Positions 37,370 through 47,655 are shown, numbered from the stretch's first letter. The stretch is 64,000 nt of DNA from Teichococcus rhizosphaerae (GCF_002631185.1 NZ_PDNU01000015.1:1-64000), one strand, 5' to 3'. The notes: a model not told the origin generated them from the sequence alone. Numbers and translations are program-made.

Positions 37370-37447
37370 GCCCCATCGGATAGGCGATGACGCGGCGCCG
37401 CGCCAGCGAGCCTTCCGGACGGGGCGGGGCGGGGCCATCTGGAGGCC

Positions 37448-37543
37448 ATGCCGCCGATCTCCACCCTGTCCCGCGTTGTCCTTATCCTGCTCGTGATCAG
37501 CGCCCTGGTGCGGATCGCGATGTTCGCCATCGAGGGGCGATGA
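37448..37543 (+). CDS. Possible 31-residue single-pass membrane protein
   Basis: A short frame with ATG at 37448 and TGA at 37541-37543 encodes MPPISTLSRVVLILLVISAL followed by VRIAMFAIEGR: one hydrophobic helix with a basic flank. A ggagg lies upstream but only 2 bases from the ATG, which is closer than ideal. It sits in the 262-base gap between a minus-strand methyltransferase and the terminator of the minus-strand TIGR02300 gene. No family is recognised; it could be a chance frame. Confidence 0.35.
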   Translation: MPPISTLSRVVLILLVISALVRIAMFAIEGR

Positions 37544-37561
37544 AAAAAGCCCAGGAGAATG

Positions 37562-37594
37562 AAAAAAGCCCGGGGGAATGGCTTTCCCCCGGGC
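37562..37594 (-). terminator. Rho-independent terminator of the TIGR02300 gene
   Basis: On the minus strand gcccgggggaa (37594-37584) and ttcccccgggc (37578-37568) form an 11-bp perfect stem with a 5-base loop, followed by six T residues (complement of aaaaaa at 37562-37567). It lies 38 bases after the gene's stop. Confidence 0.85.
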
Positions 37595-37631
37595 CCGTGC
37601 CGCCATCGCCGCGCGCCTGGGCGCGGCGCGG

Positions 37632-37952
37632 TCAGTTCTCTTCCTCGCGGTCCGTCTCGACCTCGATCTCGCCGTCCAGGTCGTCCTCGGCGTCGTCGAG
37701 GTCCTCGCCGTCATCGATCGCGTCGTCGGCGTCCACGTCCTCGATCTCGACATCGTCGCCATCGGCCTCGACGGGAACGGGGCGCTTCTTGACCTTCTCC
37801 TCGACCACGGCCGCGGCGCGGCGCAGGCGGGGCTGCTCGGCGGGCTGCTCGGTGCCGCATTTGGGGCACACGGCCGGCTGGCGGGTCAGGTCGTAGAACT
37901 TGGCACCGCAGGCGACGCAAGTGCGTTTCAGACCCAGTTCGGGCTTGGCCAT
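37632..37952 (-). CDS. TIGR02300 (FYDLN acid) family protein
   Basis: 106 residues. N-terminal [20 protein letters not shown] with FYDL and PAVCPKCG gives two CxxC pairs that form a zinc ribbon; the second half is a strongly acidic, low-complexity tail (repeats of DD, ED, EIE). This is the alphaproteobacterial FYDLN-acid family of unknown function, usually encoded next to aroA as here. The start at 37952 removes a nonconserved extension. It diverges from aroA over an 81-base gap. Confidence 0.93.
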   Translation of the reverse strand: MAKPELGLKRTCVACGAKFYDLTRQPAVCPKCGTEQPAEQPRLRRAAAVVEEKVKKRPVPVEADGDDVEIEDVDADDAIDDGEDLDDAEDDLDGEIEVETDREEEN

Positions 37953-38033
37953 CAGCGTGAATATCCCGGGAAAGGCGGGCCAGGGATGGGCCGGCCGAAA
38001 AACACGGGGCGCATTGCCACGCACCCTGCCCCC

Positions 38034-39419
38034 ATGTCAAACCCCACCCCCGTGGAACACGGAACGAATGCACGGCCGCTGCGCGCCTCCCGGCCGCTTC
38101 AGGGCCTCGCCGGCCGCCTGACGGTCGCCGGCGACAAGTCGATCAGCCACCGGGCGCTGATGTTCGGCGCGCTGGCGGTCGGGCGCACCGAGATCTCCGG
38201 CCTGTTGGAAGGCGAGGACGTGCTGCGCACCGCCGCCGCCATGCGCGCCCTCGGCGCCACGGTGGAGCGGCTGGGCGAGGGCCGGTGGCAGGTCTCGGGC
38301 CGCGGCGTCGGCGGGCTGCTGGAGCCGGAGGACGTGCTGGACATGGGCAATTCCGGCACCGCCGCGCGGCTGATCTGCGGGCTGATCGCGGGCCATCCCA
38401 TCTTTGCCGTGCTGACCGGCGACGGCTCGCTGCGCAGGCGCCCGATGAAGCGGGTGACCGACCCGCTCTCGGCCGGCGGCGCGCGCTTCACCGGCCGCGC
38501 CGGCGGCCGCCTGCCGCTGGCCATCGAGGGCGCGGCGGAGCCGATGCCGCTCGACTACACCCTGCCCATGGCCTCCGCGCAGGTGAAGTCGGCGGTGATG
38601 CTGGCCGGCCTCTGCGCCCGCGGCACGACGCGCGTGGTGGAGCCCGAGGCGACGCGCGACCACACCGAGAACATGCTGCGCCACTTCGGCGCCACCGTGC
38701 GGGTGGAGGCCGATGGCCACCGCCGCGTCATCGAGCTGGACGGCCAGCCGGAGCTGGTCGCCGCCCCCGTGGCGGTGCCGGGCGACCCCTCCTCGGCCGC
38801 CTTCCCGCTGGTGGCGGCGCTGCTGGTGCCGGGCTCGGCGGTGACGGTGGCGCATGTGGGGCTGAACCCGCTGCGCACCGGCCTGTTCACCACGCTGCGC
38901 GAGATGGGCGCCGACCTTTCCGTGGAGAACGCCCGCACCGAGGGTGGCGAGAAGGTGGGCGACCTGACCGCCCGCTTCGGCCCGCTCAGCGCCGTGGACG
39001 TGCCGGCCGAGCGCGTGCCCTCCATGGTGGACGAGTACCCGATCCTGGCGGTCGCCGCCGCCTGCGCCAGCGGCACCAGCCGCTTCCGGGGCCTGGCCGA
39101 GCTGCGGGTGAAGGAGAGCGACCGCGTGGCCGCCACCGCAGCCCTGCTGGAGGCCAACGGCATCCGCGTGGAGATCGAGGGCGACGACATGCTGGTGCAC
39201 GGCACCGGCGCGCCCCCGCCGGGCGGCGGCACCGTCGTCACCCACATGGACCACCGCATCGCCATGAGCGCGCTGGTGCTGGGCCTGGCCACCGGGGCTC
39301 CGGTGGCGGTGGACGACGCCAGCTTCATCGACACCTCCTTTCCCGGCTTCGCCGCCCTCATCAACCGCGCGGCCGGCGGCGAGGTGCTGTGCCCGCTGAA
39401 CCATCCGGCGGTGGCGTGA
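38034..39419 (+). CDS. aroA: 3-phosphoshikimate 1-carboxyvinyltransferase (EPSP synthase)
   Basis: 461 residues. Sixth step of the shikimate pathway: transfers enolpyruvyl from PEP to shikimate-3-phosphate. Motifs: [16 protein letters not shown] with Lys35, [15 protein letters not shown] near residue 105, [12 protein letters not shown], and [13 protein letters not shown]. The alanine in GNSGTAARL is the form seen in class II, glyphosate-tolerant-type alphaproteobacterial EPSPS; tolerance itself is not shown. The stop overlaps the cmk GTG (GTGA). Confidence 0.97.
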   Translation: MSNPTPVEHGTNARPLRASRPLQGLAGRLTVAGDKSISHRALMFGALAVGRTEISGLLEGEDVLRTAAAMRALGATVERLGEGRWQVSGRGVGGLLEPEDVLDMGNSGTAARLICGLIAGHPIFAVLTGDGSLRRRPMKRVTDPLSAGGARFTGRAGGRLPLAIEGAAEPMPLDYTLPMASAQVKSAVMLAGLCARGTTRVVEPEATRDHTENMLRHFGATVRVEADGHRRVIELDGQPELVAAPVAVPGDPSSAAFPLVAALLVPGSAVTVAHVGLNPLRTGLFTTLREMGADLSVENARTEGGEKVGDLTARFGPLSAVDVPAERVPSMVDEYPILAVAAACASGTSRFRGLAELRVKESDRVAATAALLEANGIRVEIEGDDMLVHGTGAPPPGGGTVVTHMDHRIAMSALVLGLATGAPVAVDDASFIDTSFPGFAALINRAAGGEVLCPLNHPAVA

Positions 39420-40144
39420 CGGCGGCGGAGCAGCCCCTGGCGCGGGCGCGCGCCGGGCTGGTGATCGCGGTGGACGGGCCGGCGGCGGCGGGCAAGGGCA
39501 CGCTGGCGCGGCGCCTGGCCGAGTCGCTGGGCCTGCCCTACCTGGACACCGGCCTGCTGTACCGCGCCGTCGGCCGCCGCCTGCTGGACCAGGGGGCGGA
39601 CCCTGCCGACCCCGTCCGCGCCGAGGCCGCCGCCCGCGCGCTGCGCCCCGAGGATCTGCGCCGCGCCGACCTGCGCGGCCCGGCCGCCGACCACGCCGCC
39701 AGCGCGGTGGCGGCGCTTCCCGCCGTGCGCGCGGCGCTGCTGGACTGGCAGCGCGATTTCGGCCGCGCCCATGGCGCGGTGCTGGACGGGCGGGACATCG
39801 GCACCGTGGTCTTTCCGGAAGCGCCGGTGAAGCTGTTCGTCACCGCCAGCGACGAGGAGCGGGCCCGCCGCCGCTGGCTGGAGCTGCGCGGCCGCGGCGT
39901 GGCGGCCGAGCTGGCGGAGGTGCTGGCCGAGCTGCGCGCGCGCGACGCGCGGGATGCGGGCCGCGCCGCCGCGCCGATGAGGCCTGCGGGGGATGCCCTG
40001 CTGCTCGACACCACCGCGCTGGATGCCGAGGCGGCCTTCGCGGCGGCCTGGTCGCTGGTGCGCGGCAAGCTGGGGCGGGACCGCGAGGACTTGCGGGGAA
40101 AAGAAGAGGAGGGCGGGGCGGGAGAATTCGCCGCTTCCTCCTGA
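39416..40144 (+). CDS. cmk: Cytidylate kinase
   Basis: 242 residues. P-loop GPAAAGKGT (residues 21-29), [36 protein letters not shown] and [13 protein letters not shown] follow the CMP kinase pattern; RDxGTVVFPxAxxK is diagnostic. It phosphorylates CMP/dCMP. The start is GTG at 39416 overlapping aroA (translational coupling); no ATG is available near the conserved N-terminus. The last 20 residues ([12 protein letters not shown]) are an acidic, probably disordered extension. Confidence 0.95.
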   Translation: MTAAEQPLARARAGLVIAVDGPAAAGKGTLARRLAESLGLPYLDTGLLYRAVGRRLLDQGADPADPVRAEAAARALRPEDLRRADLRGPAADHAASAVAALPAVRAALLDWQRDFGRAHGAVLDGRDIGTVVFPEAPVKLFVTASDEERARRRWLELRGRGVAAELAEVLAELRARDARDAGRAAAPMRPAGDALLLDTTALDAEAAFAAAWSLVRGKLGRDREDLRGKEEEGGAGEFAASS

Positions 40145-40186
40145 AATCCTTCCCCGCCGAATTGTTGCGCCCCTGAGAGAATCCCC

Positions 40187-40214
40187 TTGACGCTCGCGGC
40201 CCAACTGGCCTAGG
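40187..40214 (+). promoter_or_regulatory. Candidate rpsA promoter
   Basis: TTGACG (40187-40192) and cctagg (40209-40214) are spaced by 16 bases. TTGAC is a good -35; the -10 is poor by the standard consensus but GC-rich -10 boxes are common in this lineage. It would leave a leader of about 230 bases before the rpsA ATG. Confidence 0.45.
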
Positions 40215-40453
40215 CGAGTCCCCCATTCCCTTCGCCCACGGGCGGCGGGAAGTCCGGACCCTGGCGGGCGGCCCTGCGGCTTCCCACCTTCCCGGACCGG
40301 AATAGGCGGGCCGACACTCCGCCTGTCATGATCTGGACCGAAGGGCGTTCCTCCACCCGGAGCGGGCGCTCGGTCAAGCCGTGCCCGCGCGAGCGGGGGC
40401 GCAGGAATCCTCCCGTGGCGCTGTCGCGGGGCGGATCAGGAACACTCTGCTTC
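40215..40453 (+). other. Long leader region upstream of rpsA
   Basis: The 309-base gap 40145-40453 contains no gene. Apart from the promoter candidate it holds many short GC-rich complementary segments and could form a structured leader; S1 is known to regulate its own translation in enterobacteria. No named riboswitch is recognised, and I see no strong Shine-Dalgarno before the ATG. Confidence 0.4.
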
Positions 40454-42163
40454 ATGGCTAATGCCAACAGCCCGTCCATGACCGAAGACTTCGCTGCCCT
40501 GCTCGACGAGACGCTGGGCGCCGATACCGGCTTCGCCGGTTCCGTCGTCACCGGCAAGGTGATCCGGGTGGACGATGACTACGCGGTCGTGGATGTCGGG
40601 CTGAAGTCCGAGGGGCGCGTGCCCCTCAAGGAATTCGCGCCGCAGGGCCAGAAGGCCGAGGTGCAGCCCGGCGACGTGATCGAGCTGTTCGTCGAGCGCT
40701 ACGAGGACCGCGACGGCTCCATCGTGCTCTCGCGTGAGAAGGCCCGCCGCGAGGAGGCCTGGACCAACCTGGAGAAGGCGTTCAACGCGCAGCAGCGCGT
40801 CAACGGCGTCATCTTCGGCCGCGTGAAGGGCGGCTTCACCGTCGACCTCGGCGGCGCCGTGGCCTTCCTGCCCGGCTCCCAGGTCGATATCCGCCCCGTG
40901 CGCGACGTCGGGCCCCTGATGGGCAGCCCGCAGCCCTTCCAGATCCTGAAGATGGACCGCGCCCGCGGCAACATCGTGGTGTCGCGCCGCGCCGTGCTCG
41001 AAGAGACGCGCGCCGAGCAGCGCTCCGAGCTGATCCAGGGCCTGAAGGAGGGCATGATCCTCGACGGCGTGGTCAAGAACATCACCGACTACGGTGCGTT
41101 CGTGGACCTCGGCGGCGTGGACGGCCTGCTGCACGTCACCGACATCGCGTGGCGCCGCATCAACCACCCCTCCGAGGCCCTGACCATCGGTCAGCAGGTC
41201 CGCGTGCAGGTCATCCGCTTCAACCCCGAGACGCAGCGCATCTCGCTCGGCATGAAGCAGCTGATGTCCGACCCGTGGGAGGGCGTGGCCATCAAGTACC
41301 CGGTGGGTGCGAAGTTCAGCGGCCGCGTGACCAACATCACCGACTACGGCGCCTTCGTGGAGCTGGAGCCGGGCGTCGAGGGCCTGGTCCACGTCTCCGA
41401 GATGAGCTGGACCAAGAAGAACGTCCATCCGGGCAAGATCGTCGCCACTTCGCAGGAAGTGGACGTGATGATCCTGGACGTGGACGAGCCGAAGCGCCGC
41501 ATCTCGCTCGGCCTGAAGCAGGCCCAGGGCAACCCCTGGGAGCTGTTCCTGGAGAGCCACGGCCCCGGCTCGATCGTCGAGGGCGAGATCCGCAACATCA
41601 CCGAGTTCGGTCTGTTCGTGGGCCTGGCGCCCGAGATCGACGGCATGGTGCACATGTCCGACCTCTCCTGGGAGATCCCGGGCGAGCAGGCGATGGCCGC
41701 CTACAAGAAGGGCGACGTCGTCAAGGCCAAGGTGCTGGACGTTGACGTCGAGAAGGAGCGCATCTCCCTCGGCATCAAGCAGCTCCAGGCCGACCCGGCC
41801 GCCGAGGTGCTGGACCGCGTCCGCAAGGGCGATGTCGTCACCTGCGTGGTCACCAAGGTCGAGCAGAACGGCATCGAGGTGAAGGTCGACGAGGTCCTGA
41901 CGGGCTTCATCCGCCGCGCCGAGCTGGCCCGCGACCGCGGCGACCAGCGCCCCGACAAGTTCGCCGTCGGCGAGAAGGTCGATGCCAAGGTGACCGCCGT
42001 GGACCGCGCCGCCCGCCGCCTGGCCCTGACCATCAAGGGCAAGGAAGTGGAGGAGGAGCGCGAGGCGATGAAGGAGTACGGCACCGCCGATTCCGGCGCC
42101 TCGCTGGGCGACATCCTGGGCGCGGCCATCCGCCGCCGCAACCAGATGGCCTCCGAGGACTGA
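40454..42163 (+). CDS. rpsA: 30S ribosomal protein S1
   Basis: 569 residues, normal length, with six S1 (OB-fold) repeats. Typical repeat motifs: GKVIRVDDDYAVVDVGLKSEG (repeat 1), GRVKGGFTVDLGG (repeat 2), VKNITDYGAFVDLGGVDGLLH (repeat 3), VTNITDYGAFVELEPGVEGL (repeat 4), IRNITEFGLFVGLAPEIDGM (repeat 5) and a divergent sixth. S1 unwinds and binds mRNA at the ribosome entry site. It follows aroA-cmk and has its own terminator, so it is a separate unit. Confidence 0.98.
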   Translation: MANANSPSMTEDFAALLDETLGADTGFAGSVVTGKVIRVDDDYAVVDVGLKSEGRVPLKEFAPQGQKAEVQPGDVIELFVERYEDRDGSIVLSREKARREEAWTNLEKAFNAQQRVNGVIFGRVKGGFTVDLGGAVAFLPGSQVDIRPVRDVGPLMGSPQPFQILKMDRARGNIVVSRRAVLEETRAEQRSELIQGLKEGMILDGVVKNITDYGAFVDLGGVDGLLHVTDIAWRRINHPSEALTIGQQVRVQVIRFNPETQRISLGMKQLMSDPWEGVAIKYPVGAKFSGRVTNITDYGAFVELEPGVEGLVHVSEMSWTKKNVHPGKIVATSQEVDVMILDVDEPKRRISLGLKQAQGNPWELFLESHGPGSIVEGEIRNITEFGLFVGLAPEIDGMVHMSDLSWEIPGEQAMAAYKKGDVVKAKVLDVDVEKERISLGIKQLQADPAAEVLDRVRKGDVVTCVVTKVEQNGIEVKVDEVLTGFIRRAELARDRGDQRPDKFAVGEKVDAKVTAVDRAARRLALTIKGKEVEEEREAMKEYGTADSGASLGDILGAAIRRRNQMASED

Positions 42164-42207
42164 TCTCGGCATTGTTCCGTCCGGCTCCGGCCGGGCGGTC
42201 CGCATGG

Positions 42208-42240
42208 CGCCCCGGGTGGTCCTCCACCCGGGGCGTTTCT
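42208..42240 (+). terminator. Rho-independent terminator after rpsA
   Basis: A 12-bp perfect stem, cgccccgggtgg (42208-42219) with ccacccggggcg (42224-42235), loop tcct, followed by tttctgctt. It sits 45 bases behind the rpsA stop. Confidence 0.8.
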
Positions 42241-42377
42241 GCTTCCGGGGCGGGGCAGCACCCCATCCCCTGCCTTCCGCCGGAGCAATGGGCCGATGAA
42301 ATCCGCCCCTCCCGCGCCGTGGCGGCCGCTCGCGCGCTTGACCCGCCGCCCCGTGCCCCGGCATTGATGCCGGCAGC

Positions 42378-43304
42378 ATGAGCGCCTCCCTCGAACACGA
42401 CCTGCTGGTGGACCGCCGCCGCCTGAAGCGCCGCCTGGCGCTGTGGCGGGTGCTCGCCGTGCTGGCCGTGCTGGCGGCGCTGTTCGCCGCCTTCGCGCCC
42501 GGCCTCGGCGATGGCGTGGCGGGGCTGCGCGGCCATGTGCTGCGCCTGTCCATCGAGGGCACCATCACCGACGACCCCAGGGTGACCGAGGCGGTCGCCC
42601 GGGCGGCCAAGGACACGGCGGTGCGCGGCATGATCCTGTCGATCGACAGCCCGGGCGGCACCGTGGCGGGGGGCGAGGGGCTGCACGCCGCGCTGCGCCG
42701 CTTCCGGGAGAGCGGCAAGCCGCTGGTGGCGGTGATGCGCGGCACCGCCGCCTCGGCCGGCTACATGATCGCCATGCCGGCGCAGCGCGTCTTCGCCCGC
42801 GAATCCACCCTCACCGGCTCGATCGGCGTCATCCTGCAATCCTTCGACGTGGGCGAGCTGATGCGCAGCCTCGGCATCCGCGCCGAGCAGATCGCCTCCG
42901 GCCCGCTGAAGGGCGAGCCGAACCCGTTCCGCCCGCTCAGCCCCGAGGGCCGTGCCGCGCTGGAGGCGGTGCTGCGCGACATGCACGCGCAGTTCGTGGC
43001 CATGGTGGCGGCCGGCCGCGGCATGCCGGCCGAGGCGGTGGAAAAGCTGGCCGATGGCCGGGTCTACACCGGGCGGCAGGCGCTGGCGCTGCGGCTGGTG
43101 GACGCCATCGGCGGCGAGCCCGAGGCGCGCGCCTGGCTGGAGGCGGAGGCGAAGCTGCCGGCGGGCCTGCCGGTGCGCGACCTCGACCCGCGCAACCCGG
43201 CCGAGCGGGCGCTCGGCTTCTCGCTGCGCGCCCTGGCGCGGGGCATCGCCTCGGAATGGCGTGCGATTGACGGCGCCCGGGCCGTTTGGCAGCTTCCGCG
43301 ATGA
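42378..43304 (+). CDS. sppA: Signal peptide peptidase SppA (short form)
   Basis: 308 residues. One N-terminal membrane helix ([18 protein letters not shown]), then an S49 protease domain. The catalytic Ser126 lies in [11 protein letters not shown] and the general-base Lys178 in [10 protein letters not shown], the Ser/Lys dyad of SppA/Soh[14 protein letters not shown] is another hallmark. It degrades released signal peptides at the membrane. It precedes ihfB by 88 bases, a conserved arrangement between rpsA and ihfB. Confidence 0.95.
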   Translation: MSASLEHDLLVDRRRLKRRLALWRVLAVLAVLAALFAAFAPGLGDGVAGLRGHVLRLSIEGTITDDPRVTEAVARAAKDTAVRGMILSIDSPGGTVAGGEGLHAALRRFRESGKPLVAVMRGTAASAGYMIAMPAQRVFARESTLTGSIGVILQSFDVGELMRSLGIRAEQIASGPLKGEPNPFRPLSPEGRAALEAVLRDMHAQFVAMVAAGRGMPAEAVEKLADGRVYTGRQALALRLVDAIGGEPEARAWLEAEAKLPAGLPVRDLDPRNPAERALGFSLRALARGIASEWRAIDGARAVWQLPR

Positions 43305-43392
43305 CCGGCGCCGGCGAGATCCGGGCCGGAGACAGGGGCATGGACCCCGGCCTTTACCCGGGCCGGGACCGGTGGCAGGAAACAGGGGCGCC

Positions 43393-43722
43393 ATGACCAA
43401 ATCCGAACTGATCGCGCAGCTGGCGGCGGCCAACCCGCATCTGCGCCAGCCCGATGTGGAGCTGATCGTCGGCACCATCTTCGACGAGATCACCAACGCC
43501 CTGGCGCGTGGCGACCGTGTCGAGCTGCGCGGCTTCGGGGCCTTCTCCGCCAAGCAGCGCGACCCGCGCACCGGCCGCAACCCCCGCACGGGGGAAGCGG
43601 TTGAGGTGACCGGCAAGTCCGTCCCCTATTTCAAGCCTGGCAAGGAGCTGCGCGAGCGTGTCAATGGCGGCCCCCTGCAGGCGCCGAAACGCAGCCCGCG
43701 CGGCACGGTGACCCCTTCATGA
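43393..43722 (+). CDS. ihfB: Integration host factor subunit beta
   Basis: 109 residues. [11 protein letters not shown] start, [20 protein letters not shown] and the DNA-intercalating Pro-containing arm region [14 protein letters not shown] identify the HU/IHF family; the long [21 protein letters not shown] and the position after rpsA-sppA argue for IHF-beta. A C-terminal extension of about 15 residues ([14 protein letters not shown]) goes beyond the usual length. It bends DNA for recombination, replication initiation and transcription. Stop overlaps lapA (ATGA). Confidence 0.95.
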   Translation: MTKSELIAQLAAANPHLRQPDVELIVGTIFDEITNALARGDRVELRGFGAFSAKQRDPRTGRNPRTGEAVEVTGKSVPYFKPGKELRERVNGGPLQAPKRSPRGTVTPS

Positions 43723-44078
43723 GAATTCTCGGCTTCCTGCTGACCGCGCTGCTGCTGCTGGTGCTGGTCCTGTTCACCATCTCCAACACCGACCCCGTGT
43801 CGCTGCAGCTCTGGCCGTTCGACCTGAGCTGGGAGGTGCCGCTGGCGGGCGCGGTGCTCGGCGCCGCCGCGCTGTTCTTCCTGCTCGGCGCGCTGGTGGC
43901 CTGGGGCGGTGCGCTGCGCTACCGCCGCCGCGCCAGCAGGATGCAGCGCGCCGCCCAGCTGCTCGAGGCCGAGCTGGCCGAGCTGCGCGGCCAGCACGAG
44001 GCCGGCGCGGGCGCCGCGCCGGGCCACGCCGCCGCCCCGCCCGCCACCACGCCCTCCACGGCCGTGGCCACGCGCTGA
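43719..44078 (+). CDS. LapA-family (DUF1049) inner-membrane protein
   Basis: 119 residues. Two membrane helices ([19 protein letters not shown] and [18 protein letters not shown]) around the loop [20 protein letters not shown], followed by a basic coiled stretch ([20 protein letters not shown]). In enterobacteria the LapA/LapB pair adjusts lipopolysaccharide synthesis. The gene overlaps ihfB by four bases and is 2 bases from pyrF. Confidence 0.9.
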   Translation: MRILGFLLTALLLLVLVLFTISNTDPVSLQLWPFDLSWEVPLAGAVLGAAALFFLLGALVAWGGALRYRRRASRMQRAAQLLEAELAELRGQHEAGAGAAPGHAAAPPATTPSTAVATR

Positions 44079-44080
44079 CG

Positions 44081-44800
44081 ATGCGGCAGAAGCCGAACGC
44101 GGCGGGGCTCATCGCCGCGCTGGACACGCCGGACGCGGCGCGCGCCGAGGGCTGGGCCGCCGCCGTGGCGCCGCATGTCGGGCTGGTGAAGGTGGGGCTG
44201 GAGCTGTTCTGCGCCGCCGGACCCGGGGTGGTGGGGCGCATCGCGCGGCACCGGCCCGTCTTCCTCGACCTGAAGTTCCACGACATCCCCAACACCGTGG
44301 CGGGCGCCGTGCGCTCCGTCTGCGCCGACCGCGCCGCCGCGCCGGCGATGCTGACGCTGCATGGCGGCGGCGGGGCCGCGATGATCGAGGCCGCGCGCCG
44401 CGCCGCCGAGGACACGCTGGGCGCGGCGCGCCCGGCCATCCTGGCGGTCACGGTGCTGACCAGCTTCACCGCCGCCGCCCTGGCCGAGACGGGCGTGGCC
44501 GGCGGCCCGGCGCAGCAGGTGCTGCGGCTGGCCCGGCTGGCGCTGGCCGCCGGCGCCGACGGGCTGGTGTGCAGCCCGCAGGAGGTGTCCCGCCTGCGCG
44601 ATGCCTTTGGCGGCGCGCCGCTGCTGGTGGTGCCCGGCATCCGCCCGGCCGGCAGTGCGGCGGGCGACCAGGCGCGCATCGCGACGCCTGAGGAGACCGC
44701 CGCCATGGGGGCGGACTGGCTGGTGGTCGGCCGGCCCATCACGGGGGCGGACGACCCCGCGGCGGCGGCGGCGGCCATCGCCGCCAGCCTGCCGCGCTGA
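44081..44800 (+). CDS. pyrF: Orotidine-5'-phosphate decarboxylase
   Basis: 239 residues. Final step to UMP. Catalytic motif [16 protein letters not shown] (D-x-K-x2-D), LVKVGLELF, and C-terminal VVPGIRP with [12 protein letters not shown] phosphate-binding segments. Transcribed with lapA (2 bases upstream) and trpF (8 bases downstream). Confidence 0.97.
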   Translation: MRQKPNAAGLIAALDTPDAARAEGWAAAVAPHVGLVKVGLELFCAAGPGVVGRIARHRPVFLDLKFHDIPNTVAGAVRSVCADRAAAPAMLTLHGGGGAAMIEAARRAAEDTLGAARPAILAVTVLTSFTAAALAETGVAGGPAQQVLRLARLALAAGADGLVCSPQEVSRLRDAFGGAPLLVVPGIRPAGSAAGDQARIATPEETAAMGADWLVVGRPITGADDPAAAAAAIAASLPR

Positions 44801-44808
44801 GGCCCGGC

Positions 44809-45462
44809 ATGCTGCCCGCCACCCAGGTGAAGATCTGCGGCATCAACGATGCCGGAGCCTATGACGCCGCCTGCTATGCCGGGGCGGAGTGGGTGGGGTT
44901 CGTGTTCTACCCGCCCTCGCCGCGCGCCGTTTCGCCGGAGCAGGCGGCGGCGCTGGCGGCGCGCGGCGGCACGGGCCGGCGGCCGGTGAATGTGGGCCTG
45001 CTGGTCGATGCCGACGACGCGATGATCGAGGCGGTGCTGGCCGAGGTGTCGCTCGGCCTGCTGCAGCTGCACGGCATGGAAAGCCCGGAGCGCTGCGCCG
45101 CCATCCGCCGGCGCTTCGGCCTGCCGGTGATGAAGGCGCTCGGCATCGGGGGAGAGGAGGATCTCGCCCGGCTGGCCGAATACGCCCCGGCGGTGGACCG
45201 CTTCCTGCTGGACGCCAAGCCGCCGCGCGGCGCCGCCCTGCCCGGCGGCAACGCGGTGAGCTTCGACTGGTCGCTGCTGGCGGGCCGCGAGATCCCGCGC
45301 CCCTGGATGCTGGCCGGCGGCCTCACGCCGGTGAACGTGGCCGCGGCCATCCGCGCCGCCGGCGCCCCGGCGGTGGATGTCTCCTCCGGCGTGGAGCGGG
45401 TGCGGGGCGTGAAGGACCCCGTGCTGATCGCCGCCTTCGTCGCCGCCGCCCACGCGGCCTGA
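44809..45462 (+). CDS. trpF: Phosphoribosylanthranilate isomerase
   Basis: 217 residues, TIM barrel. Third step of tryptophan synthesis. Catalytic Cys in VKICGIND and Asp in the NVGLLVDADD region; WVGFVFYPPSPRAVS, LLQLHGMESPE and SSGVERVRGVKD are family signatures. In the operon pyrF-trpF-trpB-trpA, with a 148-base gap before trpB that holds a weak hairpin. Confidence 0.97.
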   Translation: MLPATQVKICGINDAGAYDAACYAGAEWVGFVFYPPSPRAVSPEQAAALAARGGTGRRPVNVGLLVDADDAMIEAVLAEVSLGLLQLHGMESPERCAAIRRRFGLPVMKALGIGGEEDLARLAEYAPAVDRFLLDAKPPRGAALPGGNAVSFDWSLLAGREIPRPWMLAGGLTPVNVAAAIRAAGAPAVDVSSGVERVRGVKDPVLIAAFVAAAHAA

Positions 45463-45489
45463 GGGGCGGAAAAAAGAAGGGGAGGCGAG

Positions 45490-45506
45490 GGGGAATTCGT
45501 TTCCCC
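45490..45506 (+). terminator. Weak hairpin between trpF and trpB
   Basis: ggggaa (45490-45495) and ttcccc (45501-45506) form a 6-bp stem; the downstream sequence ccttcattcattt is only moderately T-rich. It may be an attenuating or processing hairpin; no leader peptide rich in Trp codons is seen. Confidence 0.3.
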
Positions 45507-45610
45507 GGCCCTTCATTCATTTACAACTGCGGCCCGGCCCCTGGGTGGCGCGGCGCGCCCTGGCCCCATATGACAGCGCATGCGTGACGATGCGCGGCCT
45601 GGAGGGATGA

Positions 45611-46828
45611 GTGAACAAGCCTCTGCCAAATTCTCTGCGTCAGGGCCCGGATGGGCGCGGTCGCTTCGGTCAGTTCGGTGGGCGCTACGTCGCCGAGACG
45701 CTGATGCCCGTCATCCAGGAGGTCGAGCAGGCCTATAACGCGGCCCGCAACGATCCGGCCTTCATGGCGGAGTGGCGGCGCTTGCTGAAGGACTATGTCG
45801 GCCGCCCCAGCCCGCTCTGGCTGTGCGAGCGGCTGACTGCCCATCTCGGCGGGGCCAAGGTCTACTTCAAGCGCGAGGAGCTGAACCACACCGGCGCGCA
45901 CAAGATCAACGCCGTGCTGGGCCAGATCATGCTGGCCAAGCGGATGGGCAAGCCGCGCATCATCGCCGAAACCGGTGCCGGGCAGCATGGCGTCGCCACC
46001 GCCACGGCCTGCGCGCTGTTCGGGCTGAAATGCGTCGTCTACATGGGCGCCACCGACGTCGAGCGGCAGCAGCCCAACGTGTTCCGCATGAAGCTGCTGG
46101 GCGCCGAGGTGGTGCCCGTCACCGCCGGCGCCGGCACGCTCAAGGACGCGATGAACGAGGCGCTGCGCGACTGGGTGGCCAATGTGGCGGACACCTATTA
46201 CTGCATCGGCACCGTGGCCGGCCCCGCGCCCTTCCCGCAGATGGTGCGGGACTTCCAGTGCGTGATCGGCGAGGAAACCCGGCAGCAGATCATGCTCGCG
46301 GAAGGCCGGCTGCCGGACGCGCTGGTCTGCGCCGTGGGCGGCGGCTCCTCCGCCATGGGGCTGTTCCACCCCTTCCTCGACGACGAGGATGTCGCGATCT
46401 ACGGTGTCGAGGCCGCGGGGCGGGGGCTGGAGACGGGCGAGCACGCGGCGGCCATCGCCGGCGGGCGCCCGGGCGTGCTGCACGGCAACAAGACCTACCT
46501 GCTGCAGGACGACCACGGCCAGATCCACGAGGCGCACTCCATCTCGGCCGGGCTCGACTATCCCGGCATCGGGCCGGAGCATTCCTGGCTGCACGAGATC
46601 GGCCGCGTCACCTATGTCAGCGTGACGGACCAGGAGGCGCTGGAGGCCTTCCAGCTCTGCTCGCGGCTGGAGGGCATCATCCCGGCGCTGGAGTCCGCGC
46701 ATGGCCTCGCGCATGTGCTGAAGCTCGCCCCCACCATGGACAAGGACCAGATCATCGTCCTCAACCTGTCCGGCCGGGGCGACAAGGACATCTTCACCGT
46801 GGCCAAGCACCTGGGAGAGACGCTGTGA
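45611..46828 (+). CDS. trpB: Tryptophan synthase beta subunit
   Basis: 405 residues. PLP enzyme joining indole and serine. The start is GTG at 45611 with ggaggga upstream, giving the usual [20 protein letters not shown]. Schiff-base Lys98 lies in [13 protein letters not shown]; phosphate site [10 protein letters not shown]; monovalent cation loop [12 protein letters not shown]. Forms the alpha2beta2 complex with TrpA, whose gene overlaps it by four bases (GTGA). Confidence 0.98.
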   Translation: MNKPLPNSLRQGPDGRGRFGQFGGRYVAETLMPVIQEVEQAYNAARNDPAFMAEWRRLLKDYVGRPSPLWLCERLTAHLGGAKVYFKREELNHTGAHKINAVLGQIMLAKRMGKPRIIAETGAGQHGVATATACALFGLKCVVYMGATDVERQQPNVFRMKLLGAEVVPVTAGAGTLKDAMNEALRDWVANVADTYYCIGTVAGPAPFPQMVRDFQCVIGEETRQQIMLAEGRLPDALVCAVGGGSSAMGLFHPFLDDEDVAIYGVEAAGRGLETGEHAAAIAGGRPGVLHGNKTYLLQDDHGQIHEAHSISAGLDYPGIGPEHSWLHEIGRVTYVSVTDQEALEAFQLCSRLEGIIPALESAHGLAHVLKLAPTMDKDQIIVLNLSGRGDKDIFTVAKHLGETL

Positions 46829-47655
46829 GCCGCATCGCCGCCCGCTTCGCGCAGCTCCGGGCGGAGGGGCGCGGCGCCCTGATGCCCTTCATCGAGGCCT
46901 ACGACCCGGACCCGGCCACCAGCATGTCGCTGCTGCGCTGCCTGCCGGGCGCGGGCGCCGACCTGATCGAGCTCGGCGTCCCCTTCACCGACCCGATGGC
47001 GGACGGCCCCACCGTGCAGCTGGCCGGGCAGCGCGCGCTGAAGGCCGGCGGCACGCTGGCCGGCGCGCTCGCCATGGTGCGGGACTTCCGGCGGGAGGAT
47101 GACGAGACGCCCGTGGTGCTGATGGGCTATCTCAACCCCATCCTCTCCTATGGCGAGGAGCGCTTCTGCCGCGATGCCGGCGCCTCGGGCGTCGATGGCC
47201 TGATCGTGGTGGACATGCCGCCCGAGGAGGCCGACGCGCTGGCCCCGCACGCCGCGGCCGAGGGGCTGGACCTGATCCGCCTCATCGCGCCCACCACGGA
47301 TGACGAGCGCCTGCCCAGGGTGCTCGCCGGCACCAGCGGCTTCATCTACTACGTCTCCATCGCGGGCGTCACCGGCACGCGCAGCGCCTCGCGCGACGCG
47401 CTGGCCGAGGCCATCCCGCGCGTGCGGCGCCACACCGACCTGCCCATCGCCATCGGCTTCGGCATCCGCACGCCGCAGCAGGCGGCCGAGGCGGTGCAGG
47501 TCGCCGACGGCGCGGTGGTGGCCTCGGCGCTGATCGACACGCTGGCGAAGTCGCTGGACGAGAAGGGGCGCGCCCGTCCCGACACGGTGCGCAAGGTGCT
47601 GGACCAGGTGCGCGAGCTGGCGGAATCCGTGCGCGGCGCCCGCGTGCCGGCCTGA
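46825..47655 (+). CDS. trpA: Tryptophan synthase alpha subunit
   Basis: 276 residues. Splits indole-3-glycerol phosphate to indole. Catalytic Glu in [19 protein letters not shown] and Asp in the [14 protein letters not shown] and [14 protein letters not shown] regions; the phosphate loop is [10 protein letters not shown]. The GTG start at 46825 overlaps the trpB stop. In many relatives accD follows; here a DUF2254 gene does. Confidence 0.97.
   Translation: MSRIAARFAQLRAEGRGALMPFIEAYDPDPATSMSLLRCLPGAGADLIELGVPFTDPMADGPTVQLAGQRALKAGGTLAGALAMVRDFRREDDETPVVLMGYLNPILSYGEERFCRDAGASGVDGLIVVDMPPEEADALAPHAAAEGLDLIRLIAPTTDDERLPRVLAGTSGFIYYVSIAGVTGTRSASRDALAEAIPRVRRHTDLPIAIGFGIRTPQQAAEAVQVADGAVVASALIDTLAKSLDEKGRARPDTVRKVLDQVRELAESVRGARVPA

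Noticed and set aside
37578-38033. An N-terminal extension of aroA reaching back to 37578
   Set aside because: It overlaps the TIGR02300 gene on the other strand and has no similarity to EPSP synthase; the ATG at 38034 gives a normal N-terminus.
45463-45610. A tryptophan attenuator or leader peptide before trpB
   Set aside because: Only a weak hairpin is present and no short frame rich in Trp codons was seen.
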